From: Laceyella tengchongensis
GTDB taxonomy: Bacteria > Bacillota > Bacilli > Thermoactinomycetales > Thermoactinomycetaceae
Length of the DNA stretch: 64,000 nt
Assembly (NCBI RefSeq): GCF_900182735.1
Contig: NZ_FXTU01000009.1
Coordinates: 1-64,000 of the forward strand
Direction of reading: 5' to 3'
Shown here: positions 51,393-59,523 of the stretch, piece after piece
How positions within the stretch are numbered: the first letter of the stretch is position 1
Layout of the letters: every line of letters starts with the position of its first letter
The notes under the pieces: generated by a model
The model's input: only the letters and a program-made list of their open reading frames with translations
Told to the model about the DNA's origin: nothing
The model's database searches: none
Position numbers and translations under genes: made by a program

Positions 51393-51411
51393 GGATGACG
51401 ACCAAGAATAG
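51358..51411 (+). CDS. Candidate 17-residue peptide overlapping the regulator's 3' end
   Basis: ATG 51358, with GAGGATGAG upstream, opens MKLLRLTVLRGEDDDQE in a different frame from the regulator and extends 19 bases past its stop. A basic-hydrophobic start and acidic end fit a very short signal-type peptide. Position directly after an RRNPP receptor is where such peptides are found; no independent evidence. Confidence 0.4.
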   Translation: MKLLRLTVLRGEDDDQE

Positions 51412-51429
51412 TTTTTATTAAGGAATTAG

Positions 51430-51463
51430 CGCCCTCCATAAGATAAATGGAGGGCGTTTATTT
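51430..51463 (+). terminator. Terminator of regulator copy 2
   Basis: CGCCCTCCAT and ATGGAGGGCG flank a short loop and are followed by TTTATTTC. It lies between convergent genes. Confidence 0.85.
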
Positions 51464-51466
51464 CAT

Positions 51467-51967
51467 TTAATCTAGTTTTTTTATACTGATTTGGTTTACT
51501 TTCTTTTCAAGACCATTTAATACTTCATCTAAAATTTTACTATGATAGGCTGTATCCATGACTTCCTTATCATCTACAACCACCCTATACATCGGTTTTG
51601 GTTTTGTCACTTTCTTCTTTAATCCCAAAGCAACAGCCAGCCCTTTAACAATAGACTTTGCCAATCCATCCAAGAACTTTTGGTCACGCAGCAGCTCATT
51701 TTCCTTGGCATTGTCAATAAACAGACATTCCAGCAGTACCGCAGGCATCCGAGTATCACGCAAAACAGCTATTCGAGAACGCGCCGCCTGACTATCATTT
51801 TTAGCCGGGTTCCCATGTGCCCCAATTCCGTAACCCTTCAAATAAGACAACACCTGATCATTAATGGCCTTTAGGATTTGTTTGGTTCGAGCCGGTGCAT
51901 TTTGGGCCACATAAGGCGCTATCTTGCACGTTTTCAAACTGTTTGTTGTCTTCCATTTACTAAACAC
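51467..51967 (-). pseudogene. N-acetylmuramoyl-L-alanine amidase, N-terminally truncated
   Basis: The C-terminal half of an Amidase_3 enzyme is present (YGIGAHGNPAKNDSQAARSRIAVLRDTRMPAVLLECLFIDNAKENELL, with the catalytic Glu in LLECLFIDN), followed by a linker and a small helical tail. The N-terminal zinc-binding DPGHGG and the SIHANA region are missing. The first 37 residues may be out of frame. The break lies at the same place where all phage structural genes are missing, so one deletion probably removed both. Confidence 0.75.
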
Positions 51968-52022
51968 TCCTTCTTACGAAGTTTTGTTAATCCGAAAGTT
52001 TAACGCCATTCCGTAAGGCAAA

Positions 52023-52046
52023 AGAAAAAAGCACTGGTTAAAGTGC
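52023..52046 (-). terminator. Terminator overlapping the portal stop codon
   Basis: On the minus strand GCACT, TTAACC and AGTGC are followed by TTTTTTCTTTT. Confidence 0.75.
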
Positions 52047-53636
52047 ATGTGGTTCGTTGTCTTCGGTTGATTCTTCATCTTCCGGCGTTTCAGGTTCGCC
52101 GTTACCTTCGTTATATGGGTCGAACATTTTCATACGTGATTTCTTCTCGTTGTCAATCTCCTGTTGCTTACTCTTCACGTTTTCAACGCCCAAACGGCGC
52201 ATAGCGCCGGCGATAGATTCAAATCCGCTAGCCGTTTCAACCGTCAACAAATCAACTAGTTCTTTCCGGTTATCCGGCAACGGCAACGCAAATTTAATTT
52301 CGTTATCGTAGTCATTACCAATTAACCGTACAACTTCTTTGTTATAAGCGAAGTTAGGCTCATTTAAACGTGCTTGCAAATACTTAACGGTTTTTTCGTG
52401 CAGTTCCTGTAAGCGTTCCTGCCAGATTAACCAATGTTCTTCCGTCTCACTGATAATGGAATGGAACAACAGGTGTAACGCTTCTCCGTTTAATCCGCCA
52501 AAATTCAACTCATCCGGTACGATATTTGGAATACCGGTAATCTCATGCAAGGCGCCCTTAATTCGGTTGTAGGTGTCTTTGTACGCATCTTTCCACCTAA
52601 ACCCGCCTTCTACCTTTTTAATTTCCGGTGTTTGACCATCAGTTAACCCGCCTGCTAGCTCTAGTACCGAGCCGGGCGCAATTTGCAGTTTATTAGAAGT
52701 ACCTTCCGGCACGTTAATTAACGCCGTCATGCTAAACATTTCAAATTTCAAACTATCTATTGCGTCTTCGTTTAGTTGGTTCAGTACGTCGGTTTGCTGT
52801 TTAATGTCTTCTGCTTCGGTGCTTAACCCTTCGCTACCGCTCAAATCAGACATAGGGAACAGCACAACTGGGATAAAGTCGGTACCTAACGGTGATTTCG
52901 AGGTAATCACCTGTTCCAGTTTCAAATCTTCCGTATAGTCAGCTTCCTCAATAAAGCACTCACCGTTTTCTAGTGAAAACGTTTGTTTTCGGTAGAATAC
53001 TTTGTTAGCACGTTCGAAAGCGTGGACAAAGTGGACGGCAATTAGTTCCTCAAAATCATCATCGGAATATACCGGAAATATTTCATAATCCGGGCGGAAC
53101 ACCCAATGAATTTTACCGGTACGCGGGTTGAATACAATTTTACAACCGACGCGCCCCGCAATCAGTCGGTCACGCGCCGCCTGTAGCAACTTTTCCCGCA
53201 TTTTGTTTTCTTTCCACAGTTGGCGCAAAAGTTGTTCGTAACCTTCGGCACGTTTGTTTTCCTTCTCCTGTTCCGGCAATGGGGTATAATCCGGTGCCGC
53301 CTGTTCTTCCGGTGGGTCAATCATTTTAGCTGTTACGTTTACGGTGTGCTTACCGCCCATTTGCCACCGGCTTTTACGTTGAATGAACGTTTTAAAATAG
53401 TTCGTAGTATACCTGGTGGGGTCGTAGTCCAAACCGGTTGGGCGTGGCAAGTCTTCCGCCTTTACGAGTTGCCCGGTATGTGGGTGAACGTGCTGTTTAC
53501 CGTTGTAATACTCGTAGTACCTAATTTGCTGTTGAATTCGTTCCCACTCCGCTTTACCTATCGCTTGCTGGAACGGAGAGAAAAGAAATTCATCCAGTTC
53601 CTGCGCTCCCAACGTCAAGTAGTTCCAGGCTCCCAC
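52038..53636 (-). CDS. Phage portal protein (SPP1 gp6-like)
   Basis: 532 residues with the portal pattern of SPP1-type phages: RIQQQIRYYEYYNGKQH near the N-terminus, YFKTFIQRKSRWQMGGK, a central SDLSGSEGLSTEAEDIKQQTDVLNQLNEDAIDSLK helix region, and a long C-terminal helical and acidic tail. It forms the ring through which DNA enters the capsid. It directly follows the terminase gene. No capsid, scaffold or tail genes follow. Confidence 0.92.
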   Translation of the reverse strand: MGAWNYLTLGAQELDEFLFSPFQQAIGKAEWERIQQQIRYYEYYNGKQHVHPHTGQLVKAEDLPRPTGLDYDPTRYTTNYFKTFIQRKSRWQMGGKHTVNVTAKMIDPPEEQAAPDYTPLPEQEKENKRAEGYEQLLRQLWKENKMREKLLQAARDRLIAGRVGCKIVFNPRTGKIHWVFRPDYEIFPVYSDDDFEELIAVHFVHAFERANKVFYRKQTFSLENGECFIEEADYTEDLKLEQVITSKSPLGTDFIPVVLFPMSDLSGSEGLSTEAEDIKQQTDVLNQLNEDAIDSLKFEMFSMTALINVPEGTSNKLQIAPGSVLELAGGLTDGQTPEIKKVEGGFRWKDAYKDTYNRIKGALHEITGIPNIVPDELNFGGLNGEALHLLFHSIISETEEHWLIWQERLQELHEKTVKYLQARLNEPNFAYNKEVVRLIGNDYDNEIKFALPLPDNRKELVDLLTVETASGFESIAGAMRRLGVENVKSKQQEIDNEKKSRMKMFDPYNEGNGEPETPEDEESTEDNEPHAL

Positions 53637-53654
53637 GCTTTCACCTCCTGCACG

Positions 53655-55253
53655 TTAGCGCAATCGTTTTTTACTTGTCCTTACAGTGACATGCGAACCT
53701 TTCGCGCAAGTAAACGCCATTTGTATAGCGTCCGGCGCGTCATCATGCTTGTGCATCGGGTACATGTAAAACTGCTCGAGTACGTCTTTCATATCCCGTT
53801 TAAATCGTATTCTTCCGGCTTGAATATCCGGTAATAATGCTTCAATCCTTAGTTCCTTACGTGTCCGTTGTTTAATTTGTTTGAGTCGTGTATAGGCTGG
53901 GTATCCGTGTTCCTGCAATTTCTCCGCTAACTTATCGGCAAACCACTCTTGCGCGTGCTGTGCTTCAACAGCCAATGCCTTGTACTGGAAACGTAACGCC
54001 CTTTGCACTGCTTCCGACAATAAGACGTCAGGATGTACCCTTTCCATAAACACGTCTACAACGTAACAAACATTACTTTGTTTGCTTTTCGCTAGTGTCG
54101 CAATTACTGAATAGTCTCCTTTTTCCTTACCCATAGCAAAGTCAATTGCCCCAATGTAATCAAAATCCCTACCGGCTATCTCTTCTTCCGTGAAATAATG
54201 GAAATAATCCTGTTTAAAAATTTGGCGCTCTTCGTCGGTGGGTTCACCTAAGTATTCTTGGTTGAATGCTTTAATACCGTTGTTTTCTCTCTTCTTCATC
54301 AAATCTAAATAACTAAATCGCGCTTCCCATAGTACCTGTGTTCCGCACAACATTTCTTCCTTGTTATCATTAAAAAACTCGTCGGATTTCTCCAACGCTT
54401 CCGGGTCATCGCTGTTATAAATTTTACGCCATTCGTCCCACAAATCGGGTCGCTCACTCCAACTAAGAATAGCCGGAAATTTACGGCTTTTAAAATCCTT
54501 GCGTTTCTTGATTACCCAATCTAACAAGGAATCGTAAGCAACAATCGTACCCATGTAAATGCACATGCCGGAAACATCTAACGCTTCTAGTAACTCTTCA
54601 CAAAACCACGCCTTATTCTTTGCAATAGCTTCCGGTGTGTTCGTGTTATCCTTACTTTCCAAATCGTCCAGTAGAAACAAATCCGGTCGGGTTTCGTTAT
54701 TCCTTAGTCCGCGCACCTGCGTACCGATTCCGCGTGCCTCTACCTTCTGGTTTTCGTACGTTATAAACTCTTCGTTGTTGTCAGCGATGTTTTTTGTCTT
54801 TTGCGCGCTCAGCAGTTCCCCGAAGTCTTCCCGCAATTTCCGGTTGTGCTTTAACTGGTTCCGTGTCCAACCGATGAAATCCCCAGCAACGCCGGTTGTC
54901 TCTGATACAAGAACAATATATTTTTTATGACGGTATACCAGTTGGTGGCATAAGTACCCGTTAGAAAGGTATGCCGTTTTAGCGTGTCCCCGCCCTACGC
55001 ACCATGCTACGTTTGATTTGACTTTACCCATCGTAATTTCATCAAGCAATCGGCATAACTCTTTGTGGAAAAGCGCGCTATTATCGTAGTTAATACCCGT
55101 TGGAATAAGGTTACCGGGATTGCCGGGGTTCCCGTCTTCACTAAAGTATTCCAACATAAAATACAACAAATCGTATTCGGCGCGGTGTACCCGTTTTAAC
55201 TTCTTCAATTCTTTTAACGTGTCGAGTAAATAACGTTGCTCATACGTCGGCAA
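53655..55253 (-). CDS. Phage terminase large subunit
   Basis: The ATPase domain has Walker A-like VAWCVGRGHAKTAYLS and Walker B LFLLDDLESKDN. The C-terminal RNase H-like nuclease carries GAIDFAMGKEKGDYSVIATLA and a final HDDAPDAIQMAF acidic motif. It packages phage DNA. The coding pattern in this frame extends upstream of ATG 55253 (ERIKKLENIANLLEEKEKLT), overlapping the small subunit, so the true N-terminus may be longer or joined by a frameshift. Confidence 0.93.
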   Translation of the reverse strand: MPTYEQRYLLDTLKELKKLKRVHRAEYDLLYFMLEYFSEDGNPGNPGNLIPTGINYDNSALFHKELCRLLDEITMGKVKSNVAWCVGRGHAKTAYLSNGYLCHQLVYRHKKYIVLVSETTGVAGDFIGWTRNQLKHNRKLREDFGELLSAQKTKNIADNNEEFITYENQKVEARGIGTQVRGLRNNETRPDLFLLDDLESKDNTNTPEAIAKNKAWFCEELLEALDVSGMCIYMGTIVAYDSLLDWVIKKRKDFKSRKFPAILSWSERPDLWDEWRKIYNSDDPEALEKSDEFFNDNKEEMLCGTQVLWEARFSYLDLMKKRENNGIKAFNQEYLGEPTDEERQIFKQDYFHYFTEEEIAGRDFDYIGAIDFAMGKEKGDYSVIATLAKSKQSNVCYVVDVFMERVHPDVLLSEAVQRALRFQYKALAVEAQHAQEWFADKLAEKLQEHGYPAYTRLKQIKQRTRKELRIEALLPDIQAGRIRFKRDMKDVLEQFYMYPMHKHDDAPDAIQMAFTCAKGSHVTVRTSKKRLR

Positions 55254-55518
55254 CGGAGTTAATTTTTCTTTTTCTTCTAGTAGATTGGCTATGTTTTCTA
55301 GTTTCTTTATTCGTTCTTCGCGTTCCTGTCGGCTCCGGGTCTTGACGCCATCTCCACCACGTCATTTCCGTAATACCGAATTCTTCCGCCAATTCTTTAT
55401 GGCTTTTACGCTGTCCTTTCGGTTTGCTCATTTCCTCGTAATATCGTAAGCATGCTTGTAATTTATCCGGGCGTATAATTTGTTCTAACTCCCTCATCCG
55501 TTTATAATCGGTTCTCAT
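55240..55518 (-). CDS. Phage terminase small subunit-like HTH protein
   Basis: About 92 residues with a helix-turn-helix of the phBC6A51 type (SHKELAEEFGITEMTWWRWRQDPE). AAAGGAGGTG precedes ATG 55518; the frame is open from 55629. The last 35 residues are Thr/Lys/Arg-rich and look out of frame, while the terminase large-subunit frame looks coding over the same bases. Confidence 0.7.
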   Translation of the reverse strand: MRTDYKRMRELEQIIRPDKLQACLRYYEEMSKPKGQRKSHKELAEEFGITEMTWWRWRQDPEPTGTRRTNKETRKHSQSTRRKRKINSVADV

Positions 55519-55668
55519 CGTTAGCACCTCCTTTGTTTTAGCGTTAGGAACGCTATGTACGTCGTGGGGAAGGGGAGGAACCCGCGCGGCTATAAAGGGG
55601 AAATGAACTATGATATAAAACATGCCCAACCGCTACGCCACACGTGGCAACGGAAAGGCATGTCATAT

Positions 55669-55704
55669 AAAAAGGCGCTACCGGAAATTAACCGATAAGC
55701 GCCA
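55669..55704 (-). terminator. Terminator of the HNH gene
   Basis: On the minus strand GGCGCTTATCGG, a TTAATTT loop and CCGGTAGCGCC are followed by TTTTTAT. Confidence 0.85.
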
Positions 55705-55719
55705 TTAGATTATAAGTAT

Positions 55720-56619
55720 TTATGATACGTCGATTTCCCGGACTATTTCGCGGATTTCTTTATGGTTTGGTAGGTGCTTCCACGATTTATTGTATAATAA
55801 AGCGCTAATATACGCTTGCCGTAAACCAAACCACTCCGCTACTTCTTCTTGCTTTAAACCCGCTTTCTGATTTTCTTTTGTATTAATCAACGGTGAAATT
55901 ATGCGGATAAAAATAGCTTGTAGCTCCGTTAATTTTGACATACCGTGCGTGCTTCCTTTTAATTGTCTACCTGATTTTACTTTATCTTCTACATTGTCTT
56001 TAGGCGTACCTATCACTAAATGATGCGGCGCTACACAAGCCCTATTGTGGCACTTATGCCTTACTACGTAACCTTTAGGTATGTCGCCGTGAAATTTTTT
56101 ATACATAAAGCGGTGAGCAAAACCGTCCGCTACTCTAAAGTATCCGTCGGGCGTAGGCACGCGGTTAACTACTTCCCAACAGCGTGTTACTTCGTTTATT
56201 TTAACATCAATTGTCATGTGTTTATGAAATGGACTATCGTTATTTACTTTAAAAGAAAAATCAGGTTGTATTTTTTCAAATGAATTAACTTTTCCGCGCG
56301 TTCTACCGCTTTTAATCATGTCTTGCACATTATCCTTTTGTGTACCTAATTCCATGTGTTCAATATTAATACAACCACCAAAATCGCAAAGGTGTCTTAT
56401 AACAAACCCTTTCGGTATTTCTCCGTAATAGTGTTCGTAAACTGCGCGGTGGATATATGTTTCTTTGCCGTTTATACAAATCCGCCCGCGCCCGTCTTTT
56501 CTTAATTTGCGCCCGACAACTTTATAACACCCATTAGGTAAAATTTCGTATTTCAATGGCTTTTTGTTAGAATTACCTTTTAACCAAATCTCTCCGTAAT
56601 TATTTGTCGTTTCGAACAA
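55720..56619 (-). CDS. Homing-type endonuclease with two tandem HNH_3 domains
   Basis: 299 residues containing two copies of the same unit: HRAVYEHYYGEIPKGFVIRH ... CINIEHMELGTQKDNVQDMI (about 55-108) and HRFMYKKFHGDIPKGYVVRH ... CVAPHHLVIGTPKDNVEDKV (about 168-220). A C-terminal helix-turn-helix (QEEVAEWFGLRQAYISALL) follows. Most relatives have one HNH. It sits between integrase and terminase genes, a usual place for HNH enzymes that assist packaging or spread. Confidence 0.88.
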   Translation of the reverse strand: MFETTNNYGEIWLKGNSNKKPLKYEILPNGCYKVVGRKLRKDGRGRICINGKETYIHRAVYEHYYGEIPKGFVIRHLCDFGGCINIEHMELGTQKDNVQDMIKSGRTRGKVNSFEKIQPDFSFKVNNDSPFHKHMTIDVKINEVTRCWEVVNRVPTPDGYFRVADGFAHRFMYKKFHGDIPKGYVVRHKCHNRACVAPHHLVIGTPKDNVEDKVKSGRQLKGSTHGMSKLTELQAIFIRIISPLINTKENQKAGLKQEEVAEWFGLRQAYISALLYNKSWKHLPNHKEIREIVREIDVS

Positions 56620-56706
56620 TGTAACATTCCCCCTCCCGTTCGTAAATCTCCGGGTTTAAACCCCTCGATATACATTACCGATGGGAACGCTGTTTCGCAC
56701 ACTTAT

Positions 56707-57756
56707 CTAAAGAAATTTATTTACCGGGCTGAACTTCATGTGTTGCGCTTTTATGTCCTCCGTATCTAACTGTATATACCTTCTGGTGGTAGCGATGTCC
56801 GAGTGAGATAGAATCCTTTGCAAAGTAAAGACATCTCCGCCATTCAAAAGGAAATTTCTAGCAAAACAATGACGGAACATATGCGGTGTTGCCCGTTCTA
56901 CTCCCGCTTCCTCTGCGTACTTCCACAGTCGACGGCGGAAAGTATCCGGTATCATAGGCTCGCCGTAAGCGGTAAGAAAGACGTAATCTTGCTCGTCAAA
57001 ATACTGTTTGTTTTCCTCGTGTAACTCCGTAATCATTTTCATTACCTTGCGGCTAACCGGTATATCGCGGCTTTTCCGGTTCTTCGCTACCTCTGCCGGG
57101 ATAGTAAGCGTTAGCCGTTTCGTATCTAAATGCTCAATACGGATATTAACTAACTCATTAATGCGTATTCCAGTATCGAGCAATAAGAGCATGATAATCT
57201 TATCTCTAAAACCGCTGTATTGCCGCGTGTCTACCGCTCCCAACAGCTTCTTTATCTCCGTATCAGTAAATCCGGTTAAATCGTCAACGCTATCCGATTT
57301 AAGTAGCTTTATTTTCTCCATCGGATTAGCGGATAAATAACCTTCACTATACCAAAAACGGCACATCACACGAAGCGTCCGTAAACGGATATTTATCGTA
57401 TTCACCGATAACCCCTTTATGGCTTTTTCCCGCCGCTCGTCCCCTTCGTACGGGCTACGCTCATCCTTCATATACGTAATATAACTACGGATGACTTCCG
57501 GTGTTAACTGTTGTATTGTAGTAACATCCGGGTAGAATTCCGAAAGGAACCGCCGGAACCATTCCATATGCTTGTAGTAGTCGTGTATGGTGCGCGGGCG
57601 CATGCCCTCCGCTTTCTTCGCGGTTACAAACAGTTCTAGCGCTTCATCAAAGGTTAGTTCCTGCACCATACTAACGTTACTAACCACTGCTTTGCGCTCT
57701 TTGACGTGACTTTTACCCTTACGCTCTCTTACCGGTGTTTTCCGTTTTTCGGACAT
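56707..57756 (-). CDS. Tyrosine recombinase / phage integrase
   Basis: An N-terminal SAM-like arm and core-binding domain (FDEALELFVTAKKAEGMRPRTI) is followed by the catalytic domain. It has Arg in DTGIRINELVNI, Lys in the VAKNRKSRD beta hairpin, HMFRHCFARNFLLNGGD, and the nucleophile Tyr in SDIATTRRYIQL. It lies 130 bp from tRNA-Ser(CGA), whose 3' half it should use as attB. The start at 57756 has AAAGGTGG upstream. Confidence 0.95.
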   Translation of the reverse strand: MSEKRKTPVRERKGKSHVKERKAVVSNVSMVQELTFDEALELFVTAKKAEGMRPRTIHDYYKHMEWFRRFLSEFYPDVTTIQQLTPEVIRSYITYMKDERSPYEGDERREKAIKGLSVNTINIRLRTLRVMCRFWYSEGYLSANPMEKIKLLKSDSVDDLTGFTDTEIKKLLGAVDTRQYSGFRDKIIMLLLLDTGIRINELVNIRIEHLDTKRLTLTIPAEVAKNRKSRDIPVSRKVMKMITELHEENKQYFDEQDYVFLTAYGEPMIPDTFRRRLWKYAEEAGVERATPHMFRHCFARNFLLNGGDVFTLQRILSHSDIATTRRYIQLDTEDIKAQHMKFSPVNKFL

Positions 57757-57889
57757 AAAAAATGCGCCACCTTTCAACACGCGCGCGACACGCGGTTACA
57801 GGTAACGCACCTCAACGGTTATCATGTTAATTTACCGGTTTCCGGCGTTTAAAATAACGCCTTTAAAACGTGAAAAACGTTGATATTAT

Positions 57890-57981
57890 TGGCGGAGAGA
57901 GAGGGATTCGAACCCTCGGTACGGGTTACCCCGCACAACGGTTTTCGAGACCGCCTCCTTCAACCACTCGGACATCTCTCC
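57890..57981 (-). tRNA. tRNA-Ser (anticodon CGA)
   Basis: The minus strand reads GGAGAGATGTCCGAGTGG (acceptor and D arm), an anticodon loop CTCGAAA, a long class II variable arm (GTTGTGCGGGGTAACCCGTACC), the T arm GAGGGTTCGAATCCCTC and an encoded CCA. The last 60 nt are repeated at 43776 and, as a variant, at 38480. The functional gene therefore carries an element-supplied 3' half. Confidence 0.97.
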
Positions 57982-58007
57982 ATAAGTTAAATACTAACAC
58001 TAATATA

Positions 58008-58481
58008 TTATATCGAAATGCCAAAAAAAATCAAGCCTTCGCTCCCACTTTTCCTTTGCCCGGCTACACAAAAACAAAGAAGAGCCGATGCGAGCCCTTC
58101 TCCGCTCTTGTCCCTTTTTCTCATTGGCTTATCATCTTCCTGCATCTGCAGTTGAACCTTGGACATCGGTTCCCATCGGTCAAATGTGTCCACTGTCTTA
58201 GGAATAGCACAACCAATCAAGATGGCGATGATCACCAGCAGTTGCAACCCCAAAATGACGGCGTGACGAATGCGGCGCAATCTTTTGTTTATCGTGGGGC
58301 GGGTAAACCACACGACCGCACTCATCCAAACGACGGGAAACACGACGGACAAGAATTGAAACAACAGTGCCTCCAGCGGCGACGATGCGGCGTGGCCTTG
58401 CGCCTCATCCATCATCTGCAATCCCAACATCCCAATGCCCAACCCCAGCACCCATTGCACCAATTGCGTAAGGATTCCCAT
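58008..58481 (-). CDS. Hypothetical membrane protein
   Basis: 157 residues with an N-terminal helix, a helix FLSVVFPVVWMSAVVWF and a helix AVILGLQLLVIIAILIGC, then a charged tail. GAGGTGG precedes ATG 58481. No family recognised. It lies directly upstream of tRNA-Ser on the same strand and is outside the island. Confidence 0.65.
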   Translation of the reverse strand: MGILTQLVQWVLGLGIGMLGLQMMDEAQGHAASSPLEALLFQFLSVVFPVVWMSAVVWFTRPTINKRLRRIRHAVILGLQLLVIIAILIGCAIPKTVDTFDRWEPMSKVQLQMQEDDKPMRKRDKSGEGLASALLCFCVAGQRKSGSEGLIFFGISI

Positions 58482-58561
58482 CTTATCCACCTCTTTTCTA
58501 GAATGTATCCTTATCGTAACTGGTGCACTTCAAAAAACTTCAAAAAGAATCAAGGGGTTGG

Positions 58562-58592
58562 CAAAAAAAATGCCCTTTCTCGTGAAAAGGGC
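58562..58592 (-). terminator. Terminator of the GlnL-like gene
   Basis: On the minus strand GCCCTTTTC, ACG and AGAAAGGGC are followed by ATTTTTTTT. Confidence 0.9.
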
Positions 58593-58620
58593 GATCGAAA
58601 CTAAGGCAGGATGCGGATGA

Positions 58621-59523
58621 TCATTGGCTGTCCTCTTTGGCCAATTCATAAAAGGCGATTAGAAACTTTCGCGTATCCAACCGCACATGGTACTCTTGGT
58701 GTTGGCGCATATGCTGAACCATCTTGCTCAGTTCAGCCCCACCGAAAAAACCGCTATACCGAACCACATGCTCATGAGCATATCCTTGATGCACCGCCGT
58801 CGCCGCCAGATTGCCAAAAGCTACACGGATGGCGCGTCGCATGCGTTGACGCACAGACTTTTCCAATTTGCGTAATTCCTCTTCCGTCACCTGCGTCCCC
58901 ATCCGCTTCATCACCGGCGCTTGGCATATTTCTTTAAGCTGCGGCAATTCGTGTCCGGGATCGCTCTGTTCCCGCTCATGGAGGGTTAATAGCGCTTCCA
59001 TCAAATCGGCCCTTCCGCTCTCATCCCAGATGCCCAACTCGGTCAAAATCGTCTTGCCCGCGCGCTGCAATCGTTCCACTGCGCTGGACGCGGATTGGGG
59101 CACGGGGGGTTGCGAAGGGGACATGATTTGGTAGATGCTCTTCAGCTTGTTTTCGTATTCCAACTCCCGTTTGATGTTTTTCAAGACCCGTTGCACCTTC
59201 AGGCGGTTCAGCGGCTTTTCAAAATGGTAATAAATCTCGTCTTTGGTCAACGAGATGCTCTCGATATGATGGTCTTGGGAGATCATCACGATCTTGCCGT
59301 CAAATCCGTCAGCATTTAACCGCTCCACCGTTTCCAAACCGTCGCGACCCGACATGATGTAATCGATGATCAGGACATCCACTCTCTTGTTGATCATCAA
59401 CTCTGTCGAAATCGCTTTCCCGTCATCTGCTTCCCCCACCACTTCACCCAGGTCGTAGTCCTCAATCAGGTCGGTCAGCATCAAGCGGACAGCCTCATCG
59501 TCATCCACAATGTAAATGCGCAT
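58621..59523 (-). CDS. Response regulator of the GlnL/YcbB type
   Basis: 300 residues. The receiver domain has MRIYIVDDDEAVRLML, phospho-acceptor Asp in DVLIIDYIMSG and Lys in YYHFEKPLN. A YcbB-type helical DNA-binding domain follows (AGKTILTELGIWDESGRADL and LEKSVRQRMRRAIRVAFGNL). In B. subtilis the homolog responds to glutamine and controls glutaminase and glutamine transport; no such genes are adjacent here. The start at 59523 has AAAGGAGG. It overlaps the kinase gene by 23 bp. Confidence 0.88.
   Translation of the reverse strand: MRIYIVDDDEAVRLMLTDLIEDYDLGEVVGEADDGKAISTELMINKRVDVLIIDYIMSGRDGLETVERLNADGFDGKIVMISQDHHIESISLTKDEIYYHFEKPLNRLKVQRVLKNIKRELEYENKLKSIYQIMSPSQPPVPQSASSAVERLQRAGKTILTELGIWDESGRADLMEALLTLHEREQSDPGHELPQLKEICQAPVMKRMGTQVTEEELRKLEKSVRQRMRRAIRVAFGNLAATAVHQGYAHEHVVRYSGFFGGAELSKMVQHMRQHQEYHVRLDTRKFLIAFYELAKEDSQ

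Noticed and set aside
57870..58604. 244-codon plus-strand frame
   Set aside because: It reads through tRNA-Ser and the antisense of a membrane protein gene; no start signal.
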